Assembly: GCA_009841335.1 (NCBI GenBank)
Contig: VXLY01000043.1
Span: 1-51,700, forward strand
Reading direction: 5' to 3'
Source: Rhodothermaceae bacterium
Lineage (GTDB): Bacteria; Bacteroidota; Rhodothermia; Rhodothermales; Bin80
DNA: 51,700 bases
Shown here: positions 16,006 through 24,418 of the stretch, piece by piece
Layout of the letters: each line of letters starts with the position of its first letter
Position numbering within the stretch: the first letter of the stretch is position 1
Notes under the pieces: generated by a model
Told to the model about the DNA's origin: nothing
Databases searched by the model: none
Seen by the model: the letters and a program-made list of their open reading frames with translations, nothing else
Program-made: the position numbers and the translations under genes

Positions 16006-17457
16006 ATGACCGGTAATGATGGAGTCGGCAATGACCTCCGTATGTTGCCAGAACAAATGCTGGCACTTGCGCAGCAAACGGCAGAGTTGCTAGTGCGGCG
16101 CATTGAGAATATGCCCGGAGAAGGTGCTTGGGCGGGAGAGTTCCGGCGGGATCTTGAGGATCAATTGATGAAGCCTCCACCGGAGGAGAGCCGTTCGGCC
16201 TCGCAAGTGATAGAAGAAGCCGCAAATGAGATTCTTCCAATCGCGCTGAGCTTAGACCATCCGCGGTGTTTCGGATTTATCCCTTCCCAGCCCACTTGGC
16301 CTAGTGTCCTGGCTGACTTTATGGTTGCCGGCTTTAATATCAACCAGAGCTCTTGGTTGATCTCTAGTGGTCCGAGCCAGCTAGAGCTTGTAGTCGTTGA
16401 CTGGTTCCGGCGTTGGATTGGCTATCCAGAGGGTGCGGGAGGTGTATTAACGAGCGGGGGGTCGGCAGCGAACCTGGATGGTCTTGTTGCGGCGCGGGAG
16501 GCTGCGATTGATCCAGAACGAGGAGTTCTGTACATGAGCGAACAGAGCCACAGTGCACTCGTCAAAGCGGCCAGGATCATGGGGATTGGTCCAGAACGCA
16601 TTCGTATGATTCCGACGGACAGGTATTTCCGAATGGATATGGATGCGTTAGTTGAGACCGTGGCTAAAGACAGAGCCGCCGGATTTAGTCCCATGGCTCT
16701 ATGTGCGAACGCTGGAACGTCCAACTGTGGAGCCGTAGACCCACTGGAAGAGATGGCCGACTATTGCGAGGCCCAGGATATATGGCTCCACGTTGATGCC
16801 GCTCATGGAGGCTTTTTGCTCGTGACTGAGGAAGGTAGGGAAATCATGAGTGGGATTGAGCGTGCTGATTCAATTGTACTGGACGCACATAAGTGGTTCT
16901 TCCAACCCTATGAAGTAGGAGGCCTGATGGTCAAGGATTTGCGCACTCTTGAGTGTGCGTTTGCCGGGAAGTGCGATATTCTCCAGGACACGATTTGGGG
17001 TGCCAACCATCCAAATTTTTCGGACAGAGGTTTGCAACTAAGCCGTTCCGTTAGGGCATTGAAGATCTGGATGTCCGTTCAAACCTTCGGTATGGCCGCA
17101 TTCCGGAGAGTCCAATCGAGTGGGATGGCGCTCGCGCATCGAATTGAGGAGTATGTTGAAGAAAGTGCGGTCCTAGAGATGTTGGCACCTGCTGCATTGG
17201 GGATTGCATGCTTCCGGATAAATCCCGCGGATGCTGACCTTGACAATCATGTGCTGGAAACAATCAATAGGAACGTACTCGCCCGAGTCTTCTGGGAAGA
17301 CCATGCGTTCATATCGTCAACACGCCTTCGTGGAGCGTTAGCACTCAGGATGTGCGTCATCAATTACACTACGACTTGGAACGAGGTACACGAGACGTTG
17401 GAGATCATCTCAAAATTCGGGAAGGAGAGTTTAATTCGAGACTTATCTCCCCATTGA
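16006..17457 (+). CDS. Group II PLP-dependent decarboxylase (aromatic amino acid/glutamate type)
   Basis: The 483-residue protein belongs to the aromatic-L-amino-acid / glutamate decarboxylase family. The PLP Schiff-base lysine is Lys296 in LDAHKWFFQPYEVGG. His182 in SEQSHSALVKAA is the ring-stacking residue, and Asp264 in HVDAAHGGF pairs with the pyridine nitrogen. GGSAANLDGL (151-160) is the phosphate-binding region. It removes CO2 from an amino acid to give an amine. The substrate is uncertain; the similarity is general to the DOPA/tyrosine/tryptophan decarboxylase type. An alternative start is the ATG 12 codons in. It is divergent from the aldehyde dehydrogenase, which could oxidise the aldehyde formed after amine oxidation. 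Confidence 0.9.
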   Translation: MTGNDGVGNDLRMLPEQMLALAQQTAELLVRRIENMPGEGAWAGEFRRDLEDQLMKPPPEESRSASQVIEEAANEILPIALSLDHPRCFGFIPSQPTWPSVLADFMVAGFNINQSSWLISSGPSQLELVVVDWFRRWIGYPEGAGGVLTSGGSAANLDGLVAAREAAIDPERGVLYMSEQSHSALVKAARIMGIGPERIRMIPTDRYFRMDMDALVETVAKDRAAGFSPMALCANAGTSNCGAVDPLEEMADYCEAQDIWLHVDAAHGGFLLVTEEGREIMSGIERADSIVLDAHKWFFQPYEVGGLMVKDLRTLECAFAGKCDILQDTIWGANHPNFSDRGLQLSRSVRALKIWMSVQTFGMAAFRRVQSSGMALAHRIEEYVEESAVLEMLAPAALGIACFRINPADADLDNHVLETINRNVLARVFWEDHAFISSTRLRGALALRMCVINYTTTWNEVHETLEIISKFGKESLIRDLSPH

Positions 17458-17580
17458 TCGTGGATTATCCCGTTTCAAACGTTGCGGTGGATCAAGGATA
17501 GGTCTCACCAGCGATGCGGACGACCCGGTTCCCGTGCCGAAGTTGGTGGCGGTTTTATCTGAAATTAATGCTTGTGTAGG

Positions 17581-17870
17581 CTAGGAGGAGGCGGCTGCCT
17601 CATTTTTACGCGCACGTCCCTGTGCAGTCCATGCCTCACAGAGATACTTGAGTACACTGGGCTGTTGGACAGCCTCTAAGCATGTCGCGATGGTATTGGA
17701 TTCATCGGCGTACTTTGGTCAATGGACTTCAAGAAGAGCTCCGGCGTAATCTGACTAGAAGGGGGAGCAATACGCGGTTTCCCCAACTTGCTTTTGTCAA
17801 TGTCAATGAGCAGGGAATCCTTTATAGTTTCCTTTTGTTCAGTGCTGCGATAGCAGTGTAGCACAAACAC
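17581..17870 (-). pseudogene. Probable frameshifted relic of an unrecognised gene
   Basis: Reading leftward on the minus strand from 17870, a frame encodes a coding-like stretch including LIDIDKSKLGKPRIAPPSSQ and PELFLKSIDQ, then stops. One frame over, from about 17720, another coding-like stretch continues (KYADESNTIATCLEAVQQPS, then LKYLCEAWTAQGRARKNE) to a stop at 17581. One inserted or deleted base near 17715-17725 would join them into one product of about 95 residues. I do not recognise the family. It could also be two chance frames, or a sequencing error in a real gene. Confidence 0.35.
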
Positions 17871-17930
17871 GATGTGCTAACTCATATGTTGAACGTGCGT
17901 CGCAACAGCTATCACACCGTACAACAGTTC

Positions 17931-17937
17931 AAGGAGG
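17931..17937 (+). promoter_or_regulatory. Strong Shine-Dalgarno AAGGAGG
   Basis: AAGGAGG ends seven bases before the ATG of the beta-propeller lipoprotein and fixes its start at 17945. Few genes in this window have such a complete ribosome-binding site, so this mRNA may be translated unusually well. Confidence 0.7.
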
Positions 17938-17944
17938 TTTCCAA

Positions 17945-19096
17945 ATGACGGACAAATCCAAACGCCTATGCGGCCCGGCTCTCGTCTTGACTTGTACTCT
18001 CGTGGCAGCGTGCACGAGCTATGAGTCCAGTACAGGGTCTCGAGTCATTCAGGAATTGGATGTGCAGTTGCGTGAGGTTCTTCTTCTAGGTGCAGACGAA
18101 TCTGCTTCGGCCGAATACCTATTCGGGAGGCCTCGCTATGCCGTTACTGACGCTCAAGGCAGTATTTACGTGGCCGACCAAGAATTCATGAATATCCGTG
18201 TATATGACGATTCTGGCCGCTACATCCGTACACTGGGCAAGCGTGGGCAGGGGCCTATGGAATTCCAGAGCTTTGATGGACTTGCGATCAACCAGGAGCA
18301 GGAACTTATTGCTCTTGACAGGACAAATAGGCGGGTAACACGCTTCTCTACGGAAGGCCAGCTATTGTCTACGCACCCGCGACAGAGGTGGGCGTCGGCC
18401 TTTATCCGGCCATTTCGAGACGGATATCTCTCCCTGAGCCACCAGACCAGCGAGCCTGGCGATATCGACAGCCTGTTCCGGGTTTATGGGTCCGGGTTTG
18501 ACAAACCAACTGTGGCGTTTGGCAGCACTGATCAGTTCGCCGACCCATATAACAAGATTGAGACATCCAAACTGGGAACAGGTACCTTTATCTTCACGGA
18601 AGGGGGCCTGTTGTATGCACCGTCCCTGTATGAAGGGAAACTCTATTTGTTTTCCGAGGCAGGAGGGCAGTGGGCTCTGACAAGCACACTAGACGGCCTC
18701 GTCAAAAAGAGGGCCTATACGGAAGTGGATAAGCCCGCCATTTACCAGAATGCCGATTTTATGATTTTTTATGCAGGAACAGAAAAGGGTGCGCGAGTGC
18801 ATAATTCCAGTCTCGGTCTATTTCGTCTTCAGGATGATCGGATTGTCCACTTTACGAAGGTCGAGTTCGGAAGACAGCGCTATTTCGGCGTGGAAGTACT
18901 TGATGGAAACGGACAGCTAGTCGGTTATGGAGTCATTGAAAAAATACCGCTAACGGCTCAGGGAATAGCAAACCTGTTTCTGAAGGTAGTGTGGAAGGAT
19001 GAACAGGATCGCTTCTACGTGATAGATAGAACGTATCAGCCGGTGATTCGAGTGGTGGAATTAGAGATTCGGCCAACGGACAAGACACTGGGCTAG
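17945..19096 (+). CDS. 6-bladed beta-propeller (NHL-like) lipoprotein
   Basis: The 383-residue protein has a lipoprotein signal peptide with lipobox VAAC (Cys23), so it should be lipid-anchored in the cell envelope. Residues about 55-340 form NHL-type repeats: AVTDAQGSIYVADQEFMNIR, VYDDSGRYIRTLGKRGQGPM and LIALDRTNRRVTRFSTEGQL. Members of this 6-bladed propeller family are common in Bacteroidota-like genomes and usually lack an assigned function; they bind ligands or partner proteins. It stands alone with a strong ribosome-binding site. There is no active-site motif, and the call is to fold family only. Confidence 0.8.
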   Translation: MTDKSKRLCGPALVLTCTLVAACTSYESSTGSRVIQELDVQLREVLLLGADESASAEYLFGRPRYAVTDAQGSIYVADQEFMNIRVYDDSGRYIRTLGKRGQGPMEFQSFDGLAINQEQELIALDRTNRRVTRFSTEGQLLSTHPRQRWASAFIRPFRDGYLSLSHQTSEPGDIDSLFRVYGSGFDKPTVAFGSTDQFADPYNKIETSKLGTGTFIFTEGGLLYAPSLYEGKLYLFSEAGGQWALTSTLDGLVKKRAYTEVDKPAIYQNADFMIFYAGTEKGARVHNSSLGLFRLQDDRIVHFTKVEFGRQRYFGVEVLDGNGQLVGYGVIEKIPLTAQGIANLFLKVVWKDEQDRFYVIDRTYQPVIRVVELEIRPTDKTLG

Positions 19097-19463
19097 GGCT
19101 TGTGTCCACGATAGATCGATACGTACCACCGGCAAGAGCGTAAGCACCTAACCATTTGCTTCAAGAGTAAGCGTTATTGGCCCAGTATTGGTTGATCCGG
19201 CCCAAGCCGCTCCCTTGGAAGTGGTTACGCTGGCAGAGGCAGTGGTCCCAAGCTCCATCTGTAGCGGTAGATTGGAGGCTGCCGTAGTCCTCCCATTGCA
19301 GCACGTCAACTATTGTCCACTCACCGCAGCGGGAAATGAAAATAAGGTGTGGAATCATCCACATATTCCACGCCTTTCAATCTGAATTGAATGCGGTAAC
19401 TTTGAAGCTGCCAGGGACAAAAACATCTCTGTCATTGCTCACTCAACATCTCTAGTATTAATT
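19097..19463. other. Intergenic gap with possible coding relic and leader repeat
   Basis: In this 367-bp gap a minus-strand frame ending at 19148 contains MELGTTASASVTTSKGAAWA followed by an ITLTLEANG end, which reads like the C-terminus of a secreted beta-rich protein. A plus-strand frame over the same bases is also open, so strand is uncertain. AACATCTCT occurs twice at 23-bp spacing (19422-19430 and 19445-19453) just before the DUF1214 start and could be a regulator or processing site. Confidence 0.25.
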
Positions 19464-20654
19464 ATGCGGAAGCTTGTTATTGGTCTATTGAGCCTGTTTC
19501 GACGAGTAATTCTCCTAATTCGGAGGCTGAGTGGAAGAACTGAAGAGGACATCGCTGCACACCGGATTGTCAGTGGCAAAGCATGGGACGAATTCTGTGA
19601 TTCTCTGAAAGCTGCCGGTGCTGGGTTACAGTTTCCTAGTGCGCCTCAGGATCCATTCAATCAAGCGGAAGGCTACAGGTACCTCAGCCGTATTGCGCGC
19701 GCAGGCCTAATGGCGTTCGTCGAACACGCTGATGTTCGTGCGCCTGTGCTGCATCGCGTTGTTGATGAAGTGACGAAACTTGGTGCCGACAATCCAGATA
19801 ATTACTATCAAACAGCAGCTCTGGACGGGAACTATGAGTACAAGATCTTTGGACGGCGAAACACCATTGCATATTTGAGTTTTGGGACTCAGTCCGGCAA
19901 CTATGGTGAGGGGCGTGGCCTGCCACCCACTGGGTATATTGAATCTGATGAGATTGAAATGGACGCTGACGGGAAGTTTGTACTGACCCTAAGCTCCAAC
20001 CCTCAACCTAGAAACTGGCTACCGATGACCGCCGAAACGGGCACTCTTGTGGTACGCCAAACTTTTCTTGACCGCGCCACCGAGATTCCAGCCGATCTGA
20101 GGATTGAGCGAATTAACTGCTTAGATCATGAGCGTCGTCCTAACCCGTTAACCCCTAAAAGGCTTGATGGTGGCTTGAAAAAGGTAGGAGAACTAGTGAC
20201 CGGTGCACCGTTGCTGTTTTCGAAATGGGCAAGAGATTTCCAGAAACACACCAATACACTGCCGATGTTCGATTCCGAAGTTTCACGTGCTGCCGGCGGC
20301 GATCCAAGTATCGTTTATTATCACAGTCACTGGGCAATTGCTAAGGATGAAGCTCTCTTAGTTGAAGTCACTCCCCCAGAGTGCGAGTATTGGAACTTCC
20401 AGTTAAGTAATTATTGGATGGAATCGCTAGACTACCGGCATCATCGGATTCATACGAATAAATACCTGGCACATTACAGGGATAATGGCTCTGTCAGGCT
20501 GATCATTGCCCATGAAGACCCTAGTCTACCCAACTGGTTAGAAACGGCTGGTCACTCTTCTGGAACGATGTGCTTCCGATGGGTTCGTTCACGCGAACAT
20601 CCACAACCCATTACCCAATTGGTCAAGCTGAGTAGCCTTCGATCCAGCTTATGA
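19464..20654 (+). CDS. DUF1214 domain-containing protein
   Basis: The 396-residue protein has an N-terminal hydrophobic/basic stretch (MRKLVIGLLSLFRRVILLIR) that could tether it to the membrane. A DUF1214 domain lies at about 270-385, visible in EYWNFQLSNYWMESLDYRHH and SVRLIIAHEDPSLPNWLETA. The biochemical role of DUF1214 is not established; such proteins often accompany lipid or steroid metabolism genes. It is first in a five-gene cassette, and its stop overlaps the sulfotransferase start by four bases (ATGA), implying coupled translation. It may bind the hydrophobic substrate handled by the downstream enzymes, which is inference. Confidence 0.8.
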   Translation: MRKLVIGLLSLFRRVILLIRRLSGRTEEDIAAHRIVSGKAWDEFCDSLKAAGAGLQFPSAPQDPFNQAEGYRYLSRIARAGLMAFVEHADVRAPVLHRVVDEVTKLGADNPDNYYQTAALDGNYEYKIFGRRNTIAYLSFGTQSGNYGEGRGLPPTGYIESDEIEMDADGKFVLTLSSNPQPRNWLPMTAETGTLVVRQTFLDRATEIPADLRIERINCLDHERRPNPLTPKRLDGGLKKVGELVTGAPLLFSKWARDFQKHTNTLPMFDSEVSRAAGGDPSIVYYHSHWAIAKDEALLVEVTPPECEYWNFQLSNYWMESLDYRHHRIHTNKYLAHYRDNGSVRLIIAHEDPSLPNWLETAGHSSGTMCFRWVRSREHPQPITQLVKLSSLRSSL

Positions 20655-21910
20655 CACAGGATAGCAAGAAGGAGTTAGTGACATCTACGGATTACTCTCG
20701 CCCGTATCGCCCATTCCCCGTTAGAGCATATAATCGGTTGGGTAGAATCTTCGAGTTGCAGGGCAATCTGGAACCTGAGGAACTAATTATAAATGCACAG
20801 AAAAAAACGGGGTTGGCAGACTTGGGGGATGAAGCAGCCTTGCAATCCTTAGATGTTCTGCTCAACTCTATTAACAATGAGGCCCGTCTGAATCCCCTCG
20901 GTAAGCTGATCCAAAAATCGCGATTCAATCGTGCACTGATCCATCGCCTTCGGATCGAGGAACTACTCAAGAAGCACCCTGAAATCCATGAGATTGATCT
21001 CGGTAGAATCACGCTCATTACTGGATTACAGCGTACAGGAACGACACTTCTTCAGCGCCTATTGAATTCCAATCCAGCCATCCGTGCTTTGTCCAGTGAT
21101 GAACTTCTTGAACCAGTCCCCACAAGAAATCTGAACCGAGGCACCAAGATGATCAGAAAGTTTCGATCATCTATGGCCCATCGAGCGATTTCCTATCTAT
21201 CTCCGGATTTCAGGGTAGTGCACCCAATCAGTAAAAGTGAACCGGAAGAAGATGTGTTACTGCTGGATCTTTACTTTATGAGTCAATCGAATGAGGCGAC
21301 GATGAACGTTCCGACCTATGCGCGATGGCTGGAAAAACAGAACCATACCCATGCCTACGAATATTTTAAAACGATGCTTAAGATTCTGTCATGGCAACAT
21401 GCGGGAAAACATTGGGTGTTGAAAACTCCTCACCATATGGAGTACCTAGACGTATTCCTGAAAACATTTCCAAACGCCAATATCATACAGATCCATCGCG
21501 ATCCCAGAAAAACTTTGCCATCTTTTTGCAGCATGGTTGCGCATGGCCGTGGTATATTTAGTGACCATGTGAATCCCGAAGAAATCGCAAGTCACTGGCA
21601 CCGGAAGGTACTCCGAATGATTCAAGTCACCGAAACCGTTCGGTCCAAGTGCCAGACGGATCGGTTTTTGGATGTATCCTATTACAGCTTGATTGCGGAC
21701 CCGATTGAACAACTTCAAAAGATCTATCAGTGGGTAGGGATGGATTTTGATGATCAGGCTGTGAAATGCGCCGAACAGTACATCAAGACGAATCCGAAGA
21801 ACCGTTTTGGAAGACATTCTTACTGCTTGGAGGATTTTGGGTTAATCGAGGAGGATGTCGAAAAAAGTATTTCTGGCTACCGCCAGAAATACAAAATCCC
21901 ATTCGAATAA
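20651..21910 (+). CDS. Sulfotransferase family protein
   Basis: The 419-residue protein has the 5'-phosphosulfate-binding loop of PAPS-dependent sulfotransferases at 124-131 (GLQRTGTT, in LITGLQRTGTTLLQRLL) and the 3'-phosphate-binding region in NIIQIHRDPRKTLPSFCSMV. It would transfer sulfate from PAPS to a hydroxyl group. The long N-terminal region and overall length match bacterial sulfotransferases of lipid-like or polyketide-like small molecules rather than glycan enzymes, but the acceptor is unknown. It is coupled by ATGA to the DUF1214 gene and followed after 48 bp by two dehydrogenases. The protein is probably soluble or membrane-peripheral. No PAPS-synthesis genes are in the window. 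Confidence 0.88.
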   Translation: MTQDSKKELVTSTDYSRPYRPFPVRAYNRLGRIFELQGNLEPEELIINAQKKTGLADLGDEAALQSLDVLLNSINNEARLNPLGKLIQKSRFNRALIHRLRIEELLKKHPEIHEIDLGRITLITGLQRTGTTLLQRLLNSNPAIRALSSDELLEPVPTRNLNRGTKMIRKFRSSMAHRAISYLSPDFRVVHPISKSEPEEDVLLLDLYFMSQSNEATMNVPTYARWLEKQNHTHAYEYFKTMLKILSWQHAGKHWVLKTPHHMEYLDVFLKTFPNANIIQIHRDPRKTLPSFCSMVAHGRGIFSDHVNPEEIASHWHRKVLRMIQVTETVRSKCQTDRFLDVSYYSLIADPIEQLQKIYQWVGMDFDDQAVKCAEQYIKTNPKNRFGRHSYCLEDFGLIEEDVEKSISGYRQKYKIPFE

Positions 21911-21958
21911 TTCATCTCGCTTATTCGAATGGGCAACTCAAGCCGAATTGAATAGATC

Positions 21959-22963
21959 GTGAAAAAGCAACCGACCCTAGTAGGAGACGGCACGCCTTTC
22001 AATGCACTGGTTACCGCGGTCCGAGATCTCCGAAATCAAAAGCATTCCGAAGTCGCCGTAATTCCAGAAGGTACCCGAATTGACGGCAAAACCTGCTTTG
22101 TAACGGGCGCGAATAGTGGCCTGGGAAAGGCTGCTGCTATTGAACTTGCCAGGCGTGGAGGAAATATGATTTTGGCGTGTCGTCCAGGGCACAGCGAAAT
22201 TTCGCAGGAGATCGCCAATCTTTCAGGCTCCACAAATGTGGAACTAGTCGAAGTTGACCTTGCAGACATAAAATCAGTTCGGAACCTCTGCGATCTTTTG
22301 GCATCCCGTAACATCCAGATTGACATTGCTCTGTTGAATGCTGGGCTGATGCCTCCCAAGGCAAGAAAATCGCCTCAGGGGTTTGAGATCATGTTTGCAG
22401 TTCACTTCCTTTCTTCTCGCATAATAATAGATCGCTGGTTGGAGGATGGAGTGGTTCGTCCCTCAGCACATCCTGAAAAAACACCGCGAATTGTATTTGT
22501 TTCATCCGAAGCACACCGATCCTCCCACATGATTGATTTTGATCGTTTAGGGGAGTTTACAGATTACCGAATGAAAGATAGTCTCAAGTATTACGGAATT
22601 ACCAAACTGCTGCAGTGTATGTATGCCATCGAACTATCTCGACATCTAAACCGAGAAGAAAGGGTCGAATTAGCTGTGCACGCTATGTGCCCAGGTGGTA
22701 TCGCTTCAAATATTGCAAGAGACACACCTGTACTATTAAAGCCGGTGGTTAAGCCGCTTCTGCGGTATCTGTTACAATCTCCCGAAGAGGCGATAAATCC
22801 TGCAATTTATCTCTGCTGTTCAAAAGAGGCAGGAGCTACTACCGGAATGTATCTTCACCTAATGCAGCGAAAATCTGTCTCCCCGACTGCTTCCAATCCA
22901 GAGAATGGCTCTCTACTATGGAAAGCTAGTGCTGAGCTGATGCGGAGTATTGACTCCGCATAA
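21959..22963 (+). CDS. Short-chain dehydrogenase/reductase (retinol dehydrogenase-like)
   Basis: The 334-residue SDR has the NAD(P)-binding TGANSGLG motif at 49-56, LNAG at 126-129, a serine region at VSSEAH (181-186) and catalytic Tyr212-x3-Lys216 in YYGITK. It starts at GTG (21959). The approximately 40-residue N-terminal extension and long C-terminus resemble retinol dehydrogenase / protochlorophyllide-reductase-like SDRs that act on hydrophobic alcohols or ketones. It is the third gene of the cassette, 12 bp before a second SDR. Two SDRs in series suggest two redox steps or one oxidation and one reduction on the same scaffold. Substrate unknown. Confidence 0.88.
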   Translation: MKKQPTLVGDGTPFNALVTAVRDLRNQKHSEVAVIPEGTRIDGKTCFVTGANSGLGKAAAIELARRGGNMILACRPGHSEISQEIANLSGSTNVELVEVDLADIKSVRNLCDLLASRNIQIDIALLNAGLMPPKARKSPQGFEIMFAVHFLSSRIIIDRWLEDGVVRPSAHPEKTPRIVFVSSEAHRSSHMIDFDRLGEFTDYRMKDSLKYYGITKLLQCMYAIELSRHLNREERVELAVHAMCPGGIASNIARDTPVLLKPVVKPLLRYLLQSPEEAINPAIYLCCSKEAGATTGMYLHLMQRKSVSPTASNPENGSLLWKASAELMRSIDSA

Positions 22964-22975
22964 CCTCACGAGCCG

Positions 22976-23953
22976 ATGCCCCACGAATTTGCTAAGTCTG
23001 TTCGTCATCTTTGGCTCCTCTGCGCTCCCAAGCCCGTGGCTGAGCGTGTTGATATGACCGGCCGGACTGTGATTGTGACGGGTGCCTCTCCCAAATCTAT
23101 CGGGTACGAGACCGCCAAGGCTCTTGCTAGTTGGGGAGCAGATGTCATCGCGACCAGCCTACATGACGCTAAGACGACGGAAACATGCCTCAAGAGTGAT
23201 CTGAGCAGAATTGGTGCTGATGGGACAATTTCGGTTCGCCCTCTGGACCTCTGCGATACGAACAGTGTTTCCAATTTCGCAGAATGGTTTGTCCAAGAAT
23301 ATGAGGGCACACTTCATGTTTTGCTGAACAACGCCGGAATCCACAAGAATATCTTCAGTCCACGACAAAAGCCGCCCCTCTCGGCTGATGGCTTTGAAAT
23401 TCACTGGAGAACCAACTATTTAGGGCCTTTTCATTTGACCAATCTGTTACTTCCCAGTCTAAAACGTGGTGCTCAGGAAAGCGGCGATGCTCGAGTGATC
23501 AATGTTGCTTCTCATCTGCACGACCGAGTGAGTAACGAAGAACTGATCAATCCTACGAAGACGTACCATTCTTGGAATGCCTACGGAGCCTCAAAACTTG
23601 CACTCATTCATTTTTCATTTGAAATGAATCGACGATTTGAGAAGAAATTCAATCTGCGATCTGCTGCGCTACATCCCGGTTCAGTTCATACAAACCTTAC
23701 TCAAACCCAATCAATCAATGGTCGGATCGGGCACGTGTTGAATCGTGTGAATTACGCAATGACTTCATTGGTATTGTTGCATCGCAAGTATGGAGCTCAG
23801 ACTTTAATAATGTGCGCCAGCACCCCCACCTTACAAGGAGGGCGTTACTATGAGCGCTGCCGGGTAAGAAAATCAAGCAACCAGTCTAGGCAGACGTCTG
23901 CCTCGAAAGCATTATGGGGACAGTCCGAAGCCTGGCTTCAGAGCGTCACCTGA
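22976..23953 (+). CDS. Short-chain dehydrogenase/reductase, second of the cassette
   Basis: The 325-residue protein is a second SDR: cofactor motif VTGASPKSIG (34-43), LNNAG (117-121), serine region VASHLHD (177-183) and catalytic Tyr203-x3-Lys207 in NAYGASKLAL. The glycine motif is the TGASPKSIG variant, with a wider gap than the first SDR, so the two are paralogues rather than recent duplicates. Its TGA is followed at once by the GTG of the SRPBCC gene, so translation is probably coupled. The C-terminal arm is Arg/Ser-rich. It probably oxidises or reduces the same hydrophobic substrate class as the preceding gene; direction and substrate are not readable. Confidence 0.87.
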   Translation: MPHEFAKSVRHLWLLCAPKPVAERVDMTGRTVIVTGASPKSIGYETAKALASWGADVIATSLHDAKTTETCLKSDLSRIGADGTISVRPLDLCDTNSVSNFAEWFVQEYEGTLHVLLNNAGIHKNIFSPRQKPPLSADGFEIHWRTNYLGPFHLTNLLLPSLKRGAQESGDARVINVASHLHDRVSNEELINPTKTYHSWNAYGASKLALIHFSFEMNRRFEKKFNLRSAALHPGSVHTNLTQTQSINGRIGHVLNRVNYAMTSLVLLHRKYGAQTLIMCASTPTLQGGRYYERCRVRKSSNQSRQTSASKALWGQSEAWLQSVT

Positions 23954-24418
23954 GTGCAATTCATGGGTTTCGGAGAATATATTGTTCGGACCGACCCGGT
24001 TGAAGTCAATGCCTCCGATGAGCTTGTTTGGGGGGTGCTAACAAATAAGCAAGAATATTGTGAGTGGAATTTGTTTACATCGAAAATTCAAACGGATTTT
24101 AAGATTGGATCTCCCGTACATCTTTTGGTGAGGATGGGACCTGCCAAGTTCAGGATCACCGAAACTCTATGTGCTTTCGAAAAACCCCGCCTGATCGCAT
24201 GGGAAAAGAAGTTCGGCGCTCGTTGGCTACTATTCGCCAAGCGAGAGCAGCACATAGAGCCAATTAGTGATTCCACCTGTCGCTACTACAACGTTGACAT
24301 TTTAAATGGGCTGCTCGCACCAGTAGTCTACCTTTGTTTTGGCAATTATATGCGCCGCGGGTTCAGAGATGTAGCCACGGGTTTAAAAGCATTTATGGAG
24401 TCTCAAGCTGGCAAGTAG
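23954..24418 (+). CDS. SRPBCC family protein (polyketide cyclase/START-like)
   Basis: The 154-residue protein has the SRPBCC helix-grip pattern: ELVWGVLTNKQEYCEWNLFT at about 21-40, a beta-rich middle (RITETLCAFEKPRLIAWEKK), and the C-terminal helix RGFRDVATGLKAFMESQ. The fold makes a deep hydrophobic cavity that binds lipids or polycyclic compounds. Translation can begin at GTG 23954, touching the SDR stop, or at ATG 23963, giving MGFGEYIVR. As last gene of the cassette it may carry or cyclise the intermediate shared by the two dehydrogenases and the sulfotransferase. That role is inference from neighbours. Confidence 0.8.
   Translation: MQFMGFGEYIVRTDPVEVNASDELVWGVLTNKQEYCEWNLFTSKIQTDFKIGSPVHLLVRMGPAKFRITETLCAFEKPRLIAWEKKFGARWLLFAKREQHIEPISDSTCRYYNVDILNGLLAPVVYLCFGNYMRRGFRDVATGLKAFMESQAGK

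Larger units (their letters stand above)
17458..17944. other. Intergenic gap containing a minus-strand gene relic
   Basis: This 487-bp stretch separates the decarboxylase from the beta-propeller lipoprotein. Its middle (17581-17870) reads as a frameshifted minus-strand gene described separately. The right end supplies the strong ribosome-binding site of the next gene. No RNA gene is visible. Confidence 0.4.
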
